Shown here: piece after piece, positions 18,207 to 26,842 of the stretch
How the letters are laid out: every line of letters starts with the position of its first letter
How positions within the stretch are numbered: position 1 is the first letter of the stretch
From: Micromonospora sp. NBC_01796
Lineage (GTDB): Bacteria > Actinomycetota > Actinomycetes > Mycobacteriales > Micromonosporaceae
Assembly (NCBI RefSeq): GCF_035917455.1
Contig: NZ_CP109078.1
Coordinates: forward strand, 7,114,001 to 7,178,000
Direction: 5' to 3'
DNA: 64,000 nucleotides
Position numbers and translations under genes: made by a program
Notes under the pieces: generated by a model
The model's input: the letters and a program-made list of their open reading frames with translations, nothing else
Databases searched by the model: none
What the model was told of the DNA's origin: nothing

Positions 18207-19898
18207 ATGGCACATGAAGAGCCGCTGGCACAGTTCGCGGCCCGGTTGCGCGACCTGCGCGCGGAATGCGGCGGACCGTCGGTGCGGGACCTGGCGGAGT
18301 ACATGAAGGAGGCCGGCCGGCCGTTTCCCCGGTCGACGATCAGTGACAAGCTCGCCGGTGTCTCCAAGCCGTCGTGGGAGTTCGTCGAGGCGTACGTGCG
18401 CACCTGTGCCCGCCTCGGCGGTCGCCCCGCCGACCTCGACGACTGGCGGTCGTCGTACCGCAGGCTCTTGCAGGAGCTGGCGCGGCGACGCTCCGGGCAC
18501 CGGCAGGCGGTCGCCGCCCACCTGGAACTGACCGCGACCGGCCCGGCGGCGCGTGCGGTGCCGGGCCTGGTCCCGGCGGCGGACCCGCCGCGTCAGCTGC
18601 CCGGCGACATCCCGGCCTTCACCGGCCGGGAGGCCGAGTCCGCCGCCCTGGACGACCTGCTGACCACGGCGGCCTCCGCCGGAGCGGTCGCGGTCGTCTC
18701 GGGTACGGCGGGAGTCGGCAAGACCGCGCTCGCGGTGCACTGGGCGCACCGGGTGGCCGCCGCGTTCCCCGACGGGCAGCTCTACCTCGACCTGCGCGGG
18801 TACGACGTGGACGCGCCGGTCACCCCGGTCCGCGCGCTGGAGGGTTTCCTGCACGCGCTCGACGGCAACCGGGCCCAGCCGTGGGGTGGGGTGGACGAGC
18901 TCGCGGCCCGGTTCCGGTCCCTGGTGGCAGGCCGGCGGATGCTGCTGGTGCTGGACAACGCGAACTCGGTCGACCAGGTACGCCCGTTGCTGCCCGGCAC
19001 GGCGTCCTGCTTCGTGCTGGTGACCAGCCGCGACCGGTTGACCGCCCTGGCCGTCCGGCACGGCGCGCGGCGGGTGGCACTGGACCGGTTGCCGCTGGAC
19101 GAGTCGCTGCGCCTGCTGGGGGCGCTCGTCGGACCGCGGGTCACGACCGACCCGGAGTCGGCCGCCGTACTCGCCCGAAGGTGCGCCCAGCTCCCGCTGG
19201 CCCTGCGGATCGCCGGTGACCTGGCCGCCGCCCGCCCGACCGCACCGCTGGCGGTCCTTGCCGCGGACCTTGCCGACGAGCAGCACCGGCTCGACCTGCT
19301 CGACGCGGGCGGCGACGAACGTACCGACGTCCGGGCGGTCTTCTCCTGGTCGTACCGGCGGCTGGATCCGTCGGCGATGCGCCTGTTCCGTCTGCTCGCC
19401 CTGCATCCTGGTGACTTCGACCGCTACGCCGCCGCGGCGCTCGCCGGACTGCACCCGGCACAGTTGCACCGGCCACTGGAGACACTGCTGCGCACCCACC
19501 TGGTCCAGCGGGTGGACGGGGACCGGATGGAGTTGCACGACCTGCTCCGCGCCTACGCCAACGAACTGCTCCGCGACGACGAGCGCCGGCGGGTCGACGT
19601 CCTGGTCGACTACTACCGGCACGCCGCCGTCGCCGCGCTGGACGTGGCGTCACCCGACGACCGGTACGACTGGCTCACCCGTGGCGGATATCCCGGCACG
19701 CTGCCACCGTTCGCCGATCCGGACGCCGCCCGGCGCTGGCTGGACGCGGAACGGCCGAACCTGATGGCGGTGACGGACTACGCCCACCGGCACGACCGGT
19801 GGGACGAGACCAAGCAACTGTCGGCGATGCTCTGGCGCTACCTCGACCTCGAACCGGCGACCGACGGCGAGCACCTGCTGCTGTCCTATTCGACGTAG
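18207..19898 (+). CDS. Xre-HTH / NB-ARC (STAND) regulator, C-terminally truncated
   Basis: 563 residues. N-terminal HTH-like domain (about 5-85, SVRDLAEYMKEAGRPFPRST...DKLAGVSKPSWEFV), an NB-ARC ATPase with Walker A SGTAGVGKTA (about 164-173), Walker B-like RMLLVLDNANS and the sensor stretch LVTSRDRLTAL, then winged-helix and helical regions (LLRAYANELL). Homologous AfsR-like STAND proteins continue with several hundred residues of TPR repeats. Here the protein stops just after the first helices (RYLDLEPATDGEH...SYST), 15 bp before the end of the convergent HxlR gene. The TPR sensor therefore seems lost, perhaps by deletion at the junction with the HxlR gene. DNA binding could be retained while ligand sensing is missing. 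Leaderless start. Confidence 0.8.
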   Translation: MAHEEPLAQFAARLRDLRAECGGPSVRDLAEYMKEAGRPFPRSTISDKLAGVSKPSWEFVEAYVRTCARLGGRPADLDDWRSSYRRLLQELARRRSGHRQAVAAHLELTATGPAARAVPGLVPAADPPRQLPGDIPAFTGREAESAALDDLLTTAASAGAVAVVSGTAGVGKTALAVHWAHRVAAAFPDGQLYLDLRGYDVDAPVTPVRALEGFLHALDGNRAQPWGGVDELAARFRSLVAGRRMLLVLDNANSVDQVRPLLPGTASCFVLVTSRDRLTALAVRHGARRVALDRLPLDESLRLLGALVGPRVTTDPESAAVLARRCAQLPLALRIAGDLAAARPTAPLAVLAADLADEQHRLDLLDAGGDERTDVRAVFSWSYRRLDPSAMRLFRLLALHPGDFDRYAAAALAGLHPAQLHRPLETLLRTHLVQRVDGDRMELHDLLRAYANELLRDDERRRVDVLVDYYRHAAVAALDVASPDDRYDWLTRGGYPGTLPPFADPDAARRWLDAERPNLMAVTDYAHRHDRWDETKQLSAMLWRYLDLEPATDGEHLLLSYST

Positions 19899-19913
19899 GC
19901 AGCGAACGGGTTG

Positions 19914-20399
19914 TCAGAGCGCGGCGGCGTAGGCGGCGGCGAGGCGTTCCGTGGCGCTGGGACCGTCCCGTTCCGGTGCCGGTTCGGCGAGGTGGGTGGT
20001 CCGCAGCTCGGCCATGAAGTCGCGCCACAGCTCCGGCCCACCCGCCGCGAGCAGTTCCGTCCGTACCCGCAGTCGTGGTGTGGTCGGGCGGTGGTGCAGA
20101 CCCCACTCGCCGAGCTGGGCGAAGACGGGCACCAACTGGATCGACGCCTCGGTCAGGCTGTACGCCGCCCGCCGCCCCGGCCCCGCGTCCGCACGGGTCA
20201 ACAGGCCGGCGTTCACCAGCCGTTTCAGTCGGTCGGCCAGGATGTTGGAGGCGATTCCCTCCTCGGACCCGGCCAGCAGCTCCCGGAAGTAGCGCCGGTT
20301 GCCGAACATCACGTCCCGCAGTACCAGCAGGCTCCAGCCGTCGCCGAACGCCTCGACGGCGGCATTGATCGGGCAACCCGAACGCGGCGGCTTCGCCAA
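19914..20399 (-). CDS. HxlR-family transcriptional regulator
   Basis: 161 residues. The winged-helix core CPINAAVEAFGDGWSLLVLRDVMFGNRRYFRELLAGSEEGIASNILADRLKRLVNAGLLTR is typical of HxlR (MarR-related) regulators, which usually repress an adjacent enzyme gene in response to aldehydes or redox stress. Residues 105-161 are a longer-than-usual charged tail. I chose the TTG at 20399, which has GGAGGTGAG about 7-15 nt upstream, because no ATG or GTG in frame has such a site. A palindrome GGTTGCAACC lies 21 bp upstream and could be its operator. Confidence 0.8.
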   Translation of the reverse strand: MAKPPRSGCPINAAVEAFGDGWSLLVLRDVMFGNRRYFRELLAGSEEGIASNILADRLKRLVNAGLLTRADAGPGRRAAYSLTEASIQLVPVFAQLGEWGLHHRPTTPRLRVRTELLAAGGPELWRDFMAELRTTHLAEPAPERDGPSATERLAAAYAAAL

Positions 20400-20415
20400 T
20401 TCGTACTCACCTCCG

Positions 20416-20429
20416 AACCGGTTGCAACC
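20416..20429. promoter_or_regulatory. Palindrome upstream of hxlR-type gene
   Basis: AACCGGTTGCAACC contains two overlapping palindromes (AACCGGTT and GGTTGCAACC) about 20 bp upstream of the HxlR start. HxlR proteins bind short palindromes near their own promoters, so autoregulation is plausible but not shown. Confidence 0.35.
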
Positions 20430-20482
20430 TACCACCGGATGGTTCGACGTCCGGCTGCCGATCGCGAAGCGGATGTTCGGCG

Positions 20483-21019
20483 TCAGGCGAGCGGACGGAC
20501 GATGTCCCGGGCATGGTCGACCACGGCCGCACCCACCACGGTCGCCTCCAGCGGCAGCACCTCCAGGCATCGCCGCACGGCCGCGGCCATCAGCGAGTTC
20601 GGTACGCGCATCGACAGGGTGCAGTGCGGCACCCACCGGCCCGGCTGGTAGTGGTCGGCCAGGTCCACCCCGGCCCCGGTCAGCCGGGCGTGCACCTCGG
20701 CGTGGTGAGCCAGCATCTCCGGGGTCGGTGTCGGCCCGAGCCACAGCACCCGTCCCAGGAACTGCCCGGAGTGCTGGAAGGACATCCGCAGCGGTGCCGC
20801 CACGACCATCCCGGTCAGGGCTTCGGCCACCCGTACCGGGTCGAGACGCGGCGCCACCGCGAGCGAGACGTGCGGGCGGTGCCGCTGGCCGAGCAGCGAC
20901 CGCATGCTCTGCACACCCTCGGACTCCAGCGCGTCCCACAGCACCCGGATCCGCCGGGTGGCGTCCGGATCCAGATACAGTTCGAGCGCCGCGACCACCT
21001 GATCACGATAGTGGTCCAC
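20483..21019 (-). CDS. 2'-5' RNA ligase / LigT-superfamily protein
   Basis: 178 residues with two HxS/T motifs characteristic of the 2H phosphoesterase superfamily: RPHVSLAV (about 48-55) and VPHCTLSMRV (about 130-139). These enzymes open or close cyclic phosphates or 2'-5' linkages in RNA and nucleotides; the substrate here is unknown. The gene starts 16 bp after the ion-channel gene ends on the same strand, suggesting co-transcription. Confidence 0.8.
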   Translation of the reverse strand: MDHYRDQVVAALELYLDPDATRRIRVLWDALESEGVQSMRSLLGQRHRPHVSLAVAPRLDPVRVAEALTGMVVAAPLRMSFQHSGQFLGRVLWLGPTPTPEMLAHHAEVHARLTGAGVDLADHYQPGRWVPHCTLSMRVPNSLMAAAVRRCLEVLPLEATVVGAAVVDHARDIVRPLA

Positions 21020-21034
21020 GATCGCCCCCGAGGA

Positions 21035-21997
21035 TCAGGTGCGGTTGCCGGCCGTACGCCGGGCCTTCGACCGCCTGCCTCGCGGCCGACGGGGACTGCC
21101 TGCGGGTTGCCGCTGCCGGGCCAGTTCGGCCTCCAGGGCGTTCAACGCGGTCCGCAGCTCGCGTAGCCGTTCGCCGACGAGTTGCGCACTCTCCGGTGGA
21201 TCCGGAACCGGTGGGGGAGGGGGAGGCGCCTGCTGCTCGGGGACCGTCCGGGCGGCCGGCTGCTCGGCCTGGTGGGCCTCCTCCAGCGCCTTGAGCACGA
21301 TGCCGATCAGCAGGTTCGTGAGCAGGTACGACGCCACGATGATGTACGAGGTGTAGTAGGGGATGCTCCACTCGGAGACGAGCCGTCCGGTCTCCAGTGC
21401 GTCGGTGATCCCGTCCAGCGACAGCAGCAGGAACAGGGTGAGCATCGCCCGCCCGACGGTGCCGTACCGGTCCGGGTAGGCGTCCCCGAAGGTCATCCAG
21501 CCGACCATCGCGTAGAGGTAGACGGTCAGCGTCGCGATCAGCAGGAAGCTCCCCAGGCCGGGCAGGCTGCGCAGGACGCCACCGATGATCATTCGTAGGC
21601 TGGGGAAGAGGCGTACCGCCCGGACGACCCGGGCCAGCCGGAACAGCCGCAGCAGGGTGACGTTCTCCCGTACGCCGGGCAGCAGCGGGGCGCAGACGAC
21701 CAGGAGGTCGAAGACGTTCCACCCGTCGCGGAAGAAGGTGCGCGGGGTGGCGAGATGCGCGCCGAACCGCAGACCCAGTTCGATCGTGAAGCAGGCGAGG
21801 CAGGCGTACTCGACCGCGAGCAGGGCGCCGCCGGCCCGGTCCAGGGCCTTGTCGTACGTCTCGACACCGAGCACGACCGCGTTGACGATGATCACGCCGA
21901 AGGCGACGGCGTTGAACCAGTCCGCGCCCACCACCCGCCCACACCAGCTCGTCACTCGTGATCTGACGGCCGCCGGTACCTCGTTCACGCCGAGCAC
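21035..21997 (-). CDS. Voltage-gated ion channel, single six-helix domain (BacNav-like)
   Basis: 320 residues. S1-S3 lie within about 25-105; S4 (about 114-134) has five arginines spaced every third residue (R117, R120, R123, R126, R129), the voltage-sensor pattern. S5, pore loop and S6 fall at about 148-238. The selectivity-filter region reads LLSLDGITDA (191-200), with Asp195 where bacterial sodium channels carry the Glu of TLESW. The tail has an alanine/proline-rich linker (PPPPPPVPDPP) and a C-terminal coiled coil (about 265-300, LRELRTALNALEAELARQ), which usually drives tetramer assembly. Ion selectivity cannot be read with confidence from this filter. Confidence 0.85.
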   Translation of the reverse strand: MLGVNEVPAAVRSRVTSWCGRVVGADWFNAVAFGVIIVNAVVLGVETYDKALDRAGGALLAVEYACLACFTIELGLRFGAHLATPRTFFRDGWNVFDLLVVCAPLLPGVRENVTLLRLFRLARVVRAVRLFPSLRMIIGGVLRSLPGLGSFLLIATLTVYLYAMVGWMTFGDAYPDRYGTVGRAMLTLFLLLSLDGITDALETGRLVSEWSIPYYTSYIIVASYLLTNLLIGIVLKALEEAHQAEQPAARTVPEQQAPPPPPPVPDPPESAQLVGERLRELRTALNALEAELARQRQPAGSPRRPRGRRSKARRTAGNRT

Positions 21998-22104
21998 ACT
22001 CCCCTGTGGATCAACCTGTCGCGGGGCAGCCTACGGGCGTACGATCCGACGCCGCGCACGCCGTCCGGCCGTAGGGCGATCCTCGGGTGGACCGGTGCTC
22101 CCGG

Positions 22105-25011
22105 TCACGGCCCCGCGGTGGACGCGGCCCTGTCGGACCTCTGCAGGGCGTGCACCGGCGGTACCGGTGGCCTGGACGGCGGCGGTTGTTGCACCGTTCG
22201 GGCCACCTTCGCCCGCACCTGCTCGGCGTCGGGATGGCCGAGCGCGTCGAGGATGTCGAGGGCCGCGAGCCAACTGGTCCGGGCGGCTTCCGGATCGCCC
22301 GCGGCCCGGTGGCTGTCGCCGATGTGGGTGAGGGTGTCGGCCTCGTAGTAGCGGTCCCCGACGTCGCGGAACAGGTCGACCGCCCGGCGGTAACACGCGA
22401 TGGCCTGCCGGTGGTTGCCGAGATGGTGGTGGGCGTAACCGAGGCTGTCCCAGGTGTTCGCCTCACCGAACCGGTCGCCGACCCGGCGCAGCAGGACGAG
22501 CGCGCGTTCGCAGTGGTGCAGGGCCTGCCCGTGGTCGTGCAGTTGGGCGTACTGCCACCCGACCGAGTTGAGCGCGCGGGCCAGCATGGCGAGGTCCCCG
22601 AGGGTTTCGAACCGGGCGAGCGCCCGCTGGGCGTGGGCGAGTCCCCGCCGGTGGCTGCCCTGCCGGGACAGGACCCAGGCGATGCTCCGGTCGGTGTGCG
22701 CCTGCCCGGCCAGGTCACCGAGTTCGTCGTACAGGCCCGCCGCGAGGCGCAGATGGGCATGTGCGTCGGCGAACCGGCCCAGTTGTGCGCGGGCCCGCCC
22801 GAGACCGCAGTGCACGCTCGCGGCCGCCCGGTGGTCGGCCAGCCGCTGGGTGGCGGCGAGCGCGGTCTCCTGGGTGGCCGCCCAGTCCCGCCAGTGCCCC
22901 TTGCGGTCCAGGAAGTCGGCCATCGTCCAGGCCAGCCGCCACACGTGGCCGTGCAGGCCCTCGTCGGCGGCCCGCGCGACCGTGTTGAGCAGCACCAGGT
23001 GTTCGGCGGTGAACCAGACCATCGCGGAGTCGGCGTCCGGGCTCGTCACCGCCGTGACGCCGGGGCGGGCGGGTTCCAGGTCGATCAGGTCCCGGAACGG
23101 CTGCAACAGCCGGGCATGGGCGTACGCCGAGTGCAGGTAGTGGTCGAGCAGCCGGTGCGTCGCCGCCCGCCGCTCGGCCTCGCTGTCGACCTCGCTGGCC
23201 AGCTCGGTGGCGTACGAGCGCAGCAGGTCGTGGAAGCCGAACCGGCCGGCCGTGTGCTCCATCAGCAGATGGGCACGGGCCAGCGTGGCCAGCAGGGCCC
23301 GTGCCTGCCGTGACGGCACACCGGCGAGGCTGGCTGCGGCAGGGGCCGAGACGTCCGGACCGGGATGCAGCCCGAGCAGCCGGAACAGTCGCCCGGCGTC
23401 CGGACTCAGCGCGCGGTAGGACCAGGAGAAGACACCGCGCACGTCGGTGGCCGGGTCGCCGCCGTCGAAGGCGTCCAGCGCCCCCGCCGCGTCACGCAGT
23501 TCGTCGGCGAGCGCGGACAGGGGGAAGCCGGGGCGGGTCGCGGCCCGGGAACTGGCGATCGCGAGGGTGAGCGGCAGCCCCGCGCAGCTCGCGATGATCT
23601 GGTCGACGGCGCCGGGCTCCTCGGCCACCCGTTCCGTCCCGAGCCGGCGGACGAGCAGGTCGCGGGCCTCGACCGTCGGTAGCGGATCGAGCGCGAGCGG
23701 GTACGCACCCTCGGTGGCGATCAGCGGCGTGAGCTGGTTCCGGCTGGTCACCAGCACGAGGCAGCCGGCGGAGCCGGGCAGCAGCGGGCGTACCTGGTCC
23801 GGGTCACGGGCGTTGTCCAGCACCACCAGGATCCGTCTGCCGGCCAGCAGGCTCCGGTACAGGGCGGCCTGCGGTGCCAGCCCGACGGGGATCCGTTCCA
23901 CCGGCACCCCGAGCGCGTCGAGGAAGCCCCGGACCGCCTCGGCCGGGTCCATCACGGATCCGCCGGCGTCGAACCCGCGCAGGTTGACGTAGAGCTGGCC
24001 GTCCTCGAAGTGGCCGGCGACCCGGTGCGCCCAGTGCACGGCCAGGGTTGTCTTGCCCACGCCCGGAGTCCCCGACACGGCGGCGATGACCGGCGTCGGG
24101 GGACCGGTGGCGTCGAACCCGCCGAGCAGGCGGTCGAGCCGGCCGAGTTCGGCGGTACGGCCGGCGAAGGCGCGTACCGCGGGTGGAAGCTGGGCCGGGA
24201 CCGATCCCCGCCCGACGCCGGACCCGGTCCGACCAACCGCGGTCGACCCGGCGCCCACCTCGATCGCGGCCGGCACCGGGTCGAGCGCCGGATCCTGGAG
24301 CAGGATCGCGTTCTCGAGGTCCCGCAGTGCCGGCCCCGGCTCGATGCCCAGGTCCTCGTCCAGCCGGTGCCGCAGCCGGCGGTACGTCGCCAGCGCGTCG
24401 GACTGCCGCCCGGCCCGGTAGAGGGCGAGCATGAGCTGCTCGTGGATGTGCTCGTCGAGATCGTGTTCCTGGCTCAGGACCTCCAGCTCCGGCACGAGCC
24501 GGGCGTGTTCGCCGAGCGCCAACCGGACGTCGGTGAGGGCCCGTACGGCCACCAGGCGGACCCGCTCCAACCGCTCGGCCTGCTCGTCCAGCCAAACCGG
24601 GCCGGTGACGTCCACCAGCGCCCGCCCGCGCCACAGGTCGAGGGCGGCCCGCAGGCAGGTGTCGGCGTGCGCATGGTCGGCGGACCTCGTGCCCTCGCGG
24701 ATCAGGTGCTCGGCCGCGCCGACGTCGACCGCCTCGACCGGCAGGTCCAGCAGGTAACCCGGCCGCCGGGCCACGATCGGAGCCGGCGCGCCGATCGTAC
24801 GGCGCAGGTACGACACGTGACTCTGCAGGCTGTTCAGCGCGGTCGCTGGTGCCCGGTCGCCCCAGACGACGTCGATGAGCCGGTCGGTGCTGACGATCTC
24901 GCCCGGATGCAGGGCGAGTACGGCGAGCACCGCCTTCCGTCGCAACCCGGAGAACGTACGCGGTGCACCGCCGACGGTCACGTCCACCGGCCCGAGCAGC
25001 CTGACGCGCAT
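22105..25011 (-). CDS. SARP-type regulator with NB-ARC and TPR domains (AfsR-like)
   Basis: About 968 residues. Winged-helix DNA-binding domain at about 1-90 (LLGPVDVTVGG...LRRKAVLAVLALHPG...VVWGDRAP), bacterial transcriptional activation domain at about 95-245 (LWRGRALVDVTG, LMLALYRAGRQSDALATYRRLR), NB-ARC ATPase with Walker A VSGTPGVGKTT (about 313-321) and RILVVLDNARDPDQ, then TPR repeats (about 680-950). AfsR-class proteins activate secondary-metabolite or developmental genes. The nearest gene is the divergent secreted PLAT protein; the target is unknown. The start is either ATG 25011 or the in-frame GTG at 25032; I favour the ATG because MRVRLLGPV is the typical beginning. Confidence 0.9.
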   Translation of the reverse strand: MRVRLLGPVDVTVGGAPRTFSGLRRKAVLAVLALHPGEIVSTDRLIDVVWGDRAPATALNSLQSHVSYLRRTIGAPAPIVARRPGYLLDLPVEAVDVGAAEHLIREGTRSADHAHADTCLRAALDLWRGRALVDVTGPVWLDEQAERLERVRLVAVRALTDVRLALGEHARLVPELEVLSQEHDLDEHIHEQLMLALYRAGRQSDALATYRRLRHRLDEDLGIEPGPALRDLENAILLQDPALDPVPAAIEVGAGSTAVGRTGSGVGRGSVPAQLPPAVRAFAGRTAELGRLDRLLGGFDATGPPTPVIAAVSGTPGVGKTTLAVHWAHRVAGHFEDGQLYVNLRGFDAGGSVMDPAEAVRGFLDALGVPVERIPVGLAPQAALYRSLLAGRRILVVLDNARDPDQVRPLLPGSAGCLVLVTSRNQLTPLIATEGAYPLALDPLPTVEARDLLVRRLGTERVAEEPGAVDQIIASCAGLPLTLAIASSRAATRPGFPLSALADELRDAAGALDAFDGGDPATDVRGVFSWSYRALSPDAGRLFRLLGLHPGPDVSAPAAASLAGVPSRQARALLATLARAHLLMEHTAGRFGFHDLLRSYATELASEVDSEAERRAATHRLLDHYLHSAYAHARLLQPFRDLIDLEPARPGVTAVTSPDADSAMVWFTAEHLVLLNTVARAADEGLHGHVWRLAWTMADFLDRKGHWRDWAATQETALAATQRLADHRAAASVHCGLGRARAQLGRFADAHAHLRLAAGLYDELGDLAGQAHTDRSIAWVLSRQGSHRRGLAHAQRALARFETLGDLAMLARALNSVGWQYAQLHDHGQALHHCERALVLLRRVGDRFGEANTWDSLGYAHHHLGNHRQAIACYRRAVDLFRDVGDRYYEADTLTHIGDSHRAAGDPEAARTSWLAALDILDALGHPDAEQVRAKVARTVQQPPPSRPPVPPVHALQRSDRAASTAGP

Positions 25012-25234
25012 CTGGTCCCGCCCCCACCCCACCGGAAATATGGGCCCAGGCTATCGGCGGCGCAACCGGACCCGGGCGGCTCAGTCGGACACCGGACCAT
25101 CGGCGGTTTCAGTGTCGCGTCAGCACCGTTGTGGAGCCCCCTGCGAGATTCGTGTCCAGCGTCGGCGACCCGCCGGCACGCGCCATTCCGGATCTCCACC
25201 CGATTTTCGGATCTCTTTCGCAGGGAAGGTCGTC

Positions 25235-25705
25235 ATGCGTTTCCGTATCCCGATCGTGCTCGCCACCGCCCTCGTCGTACTGACGGGCGCGCTGGGCGCC
25301 GGCAGCGCCGCCGTCGCGGCCCCGGCCACCAAGCAGGGCGACGTCGGCACCAACGCCGTCACCAGGTACTGGATCTTCGTACACACCGCCAACATCCAGG
25401 ACGCCGGCACCGACGCCACCGTCCGGATGAAGGTCTACGGCACGCTCGCCGATTCGCCCGGATATGTCAACCTCGACAACTCCGCCGACAACTTCGAGCG
25501 CAACAGCAACGACACCTTCGGGCCATTCTCATGGTTCGACATCGGGCGGCCCGACTTCATCGGCGTATACAAGGGCAGTAACGGATCCGAGTGGTACCCC
25601 GAATACGCGATGGTCTATTCGGAGGCCACCCGGATCTGGTACCAGTGCCCGATGAACGCGTACTACGGCGACGGCGAGGAAACCCGGTGGTTCGACTGCC
25701 CGTAG
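25235..25705 (+). CDS. Secreted PLAT/LH2-domain protein
   Basis: 156 residues; ATG with AGGGAAGG about 6 nt upstream. Signal peptide about 1-29 (MRFRIPIVLATALVVLTGALG...AVAAPA). The mature part follows the PLAT/LH2 beta-sandwich pattern: YWIFVHTANIQDAGTDATVRMKVYG, then LDNSADNFERNSNDTFGPF, then DFIGVYKGSNGSEWYPEYAMV. PLAT domains bind lipids or membrane proteins; no catalytic domain is attached. Two cysteines near the C-terminus (CPMNA...WFDC) could form a disulfide. Divergent from the SARP gene; ends before a 15-bp-stem terminator. Confidence 0.85.
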   Translation: MRFRIPIVLATALVVLTGALGAGSAAVAAPATKQGDVGTNAVTRYWIFVHTANIQDAGTDATVRMKVYGTLADSPGYVNLDNSADNFERNSNDTFGPFSWFDIGRPDFIGVYKGSNGSEWYPEYAMVYSEATRIWYQCPMNAYYGDGEETRWFDCP

Positions 25706-25749
25706 TGCGGGTTCCGAGCATCTGATCCTCATTCCGCACAGTCGATCGT

Positions 25750-25793
25750 GCCCCGGTCACCGGAACGGATTCGCCCGCTCCGGTGACCGGGGC
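25750..25793 (+). terminator. Terminator of the PLAT gene
   Basis: Perfect 15-bp stem (25750-25764 with 25779-25793, GCCCCGGTCACCGGA and complement) and a 14-nt loop, 44 bp after the stop. Confidence 0.8.
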
Positions 25794-25873
25794 GCCGTTG
25801 TGTCCGGCGCCAGGGGAGGCTCCCCGCCGGTTCACCCTGGACGTCGACGGCACCGGTGGAGTTCGCTGGACGG

Positions 25874-26842
25874 ATGGTTGACGTGGTGGTTGTCGGCGCC
25901 GGGGTGGTCGGACTCACCTGCGCGGCGAGGTTGCAGCGTGACGGCATGCGGGTGGCCGTGGTGACGGCGGACGAGCCGGCGCGGACGGTGTCGCGGATCG
26001 CCGCGGCGGTGTGGTACCCGACCCACACCGAGGGCGACCCGCGGGTGCTGGACTGGTCCCGGCGCACCTTCGCCGAACTCGTCCAGCAGGCAGGACGGGG
26101 TGTGCCGGGGGTGGTGATGCGGCCGACCCGGATGCTGCGGCGCACGGTGGACGGGGAGTTCCCCTGGTGGGCGCCGGCCGTACCGGATTTCCGGGTGACC
26201 GCGCCGGCCGCCGTACCGGACGGCTACACCGGTGAGTGGCGGTTCACCGTTCCCTCGGTGGAGATGAGCCCCTATCTCGACTGGCTGGTCCAGCAGGTCA
26301 CCGGGGCCGGTGGGGTGCTGGTCCGGCGCCGGTTGACGCGGCTCGCCGACGTCGCCGAACTGGCCCCGGTGGTGGTCAACGCCACCGGTCTGGCGGCGGG
26401 GGTACTGGCCGGCGACGAGGCGGTCCACCCGGCCCGTGGTCAGATCGTCCTGGTCGGCAACCCCGGACTGCACATCTCCGTACGCGACGAGGAGAACCCG
26501 GCCGGGATGACGTACGTGCATCCGCGCAGCGGGGACGTGGTGCTCGGCGGGACCTTCGACCGGGACGTGTGGGACACCACACCGGACGAGGCCACCGGGC
26601 GGGCCATCCTCGACCGGTGCGTCGCCCTGGTGCCGGAACTGGCCGGTGCCCCGGTGCTGGCACACCTGGTCGGGCTGCGGCCGGCGCGGGACGGTGGGGC
26701 ACGGGTGGCGGTCGACCCCGTCGGACTGCCGGGCGGATCCCGGCTGGTCCACACCTACGGGCACGGTGGAGCCGGCGTCACGCTGTCCTGGGGATGCGCG
26801 GACGAGGTGGTCGAGTTGTGCCGGGCATCGGAGACCGGCTGA
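25874..26842 (+). CDS. D-amino-acid oxidase
   Basis: About 322 residues of the DAO/DDO flavoprotein family. FAD-binding GxGxxG at the N-terminus (VVVVGAGVVGLTCAARL), IAAAVWYPTHTE (conserved flavin/substrate loop), VVNATGLAAGVLAGD, and the C-terminal signature VHTYGHGGAGVTLSWGCA. It oxidises D-amino acids to 2-oxo acids with release of ammonia and hydrogen peroxide. No signal peptide, so cytoplasmic. The start may be ATG 25874 or an in-frame GTG at 25856; GGTGGAG lies upstream of the ATG. The 3' end overlaps the convergent shikimate dehydrogenase-like gene by 88 bp. Confidence 0.88.
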   Translation: MVDVVVVGAGVVGLTCAARLQRDGMRVAVVTADEPARTVSRIAAAVWYPTHTEGDPRVLDWSRRTFAELVQQAGRGVPGVVMRPTRMLRRTVDGEFPWWAPAVPDFRVTAPAAVPDGYTGEWRFTVPSVEMSPYLDWLVQQVTGAGGVLVRRRLTRLADVAELAPVVVNATGLAAGVLAGDEAVHPARGQIVLVGNPGLHISVRDEENPAGMTYVHPRSGDVVLGGTFDRDVWDTTPDEATGRAILDRCVALVPELAGAPVLAHLVGLRPARDGGARVAVDPVGLPGGSRLVHTYGHGGAGVTLSWGCADEVVELCRASETG

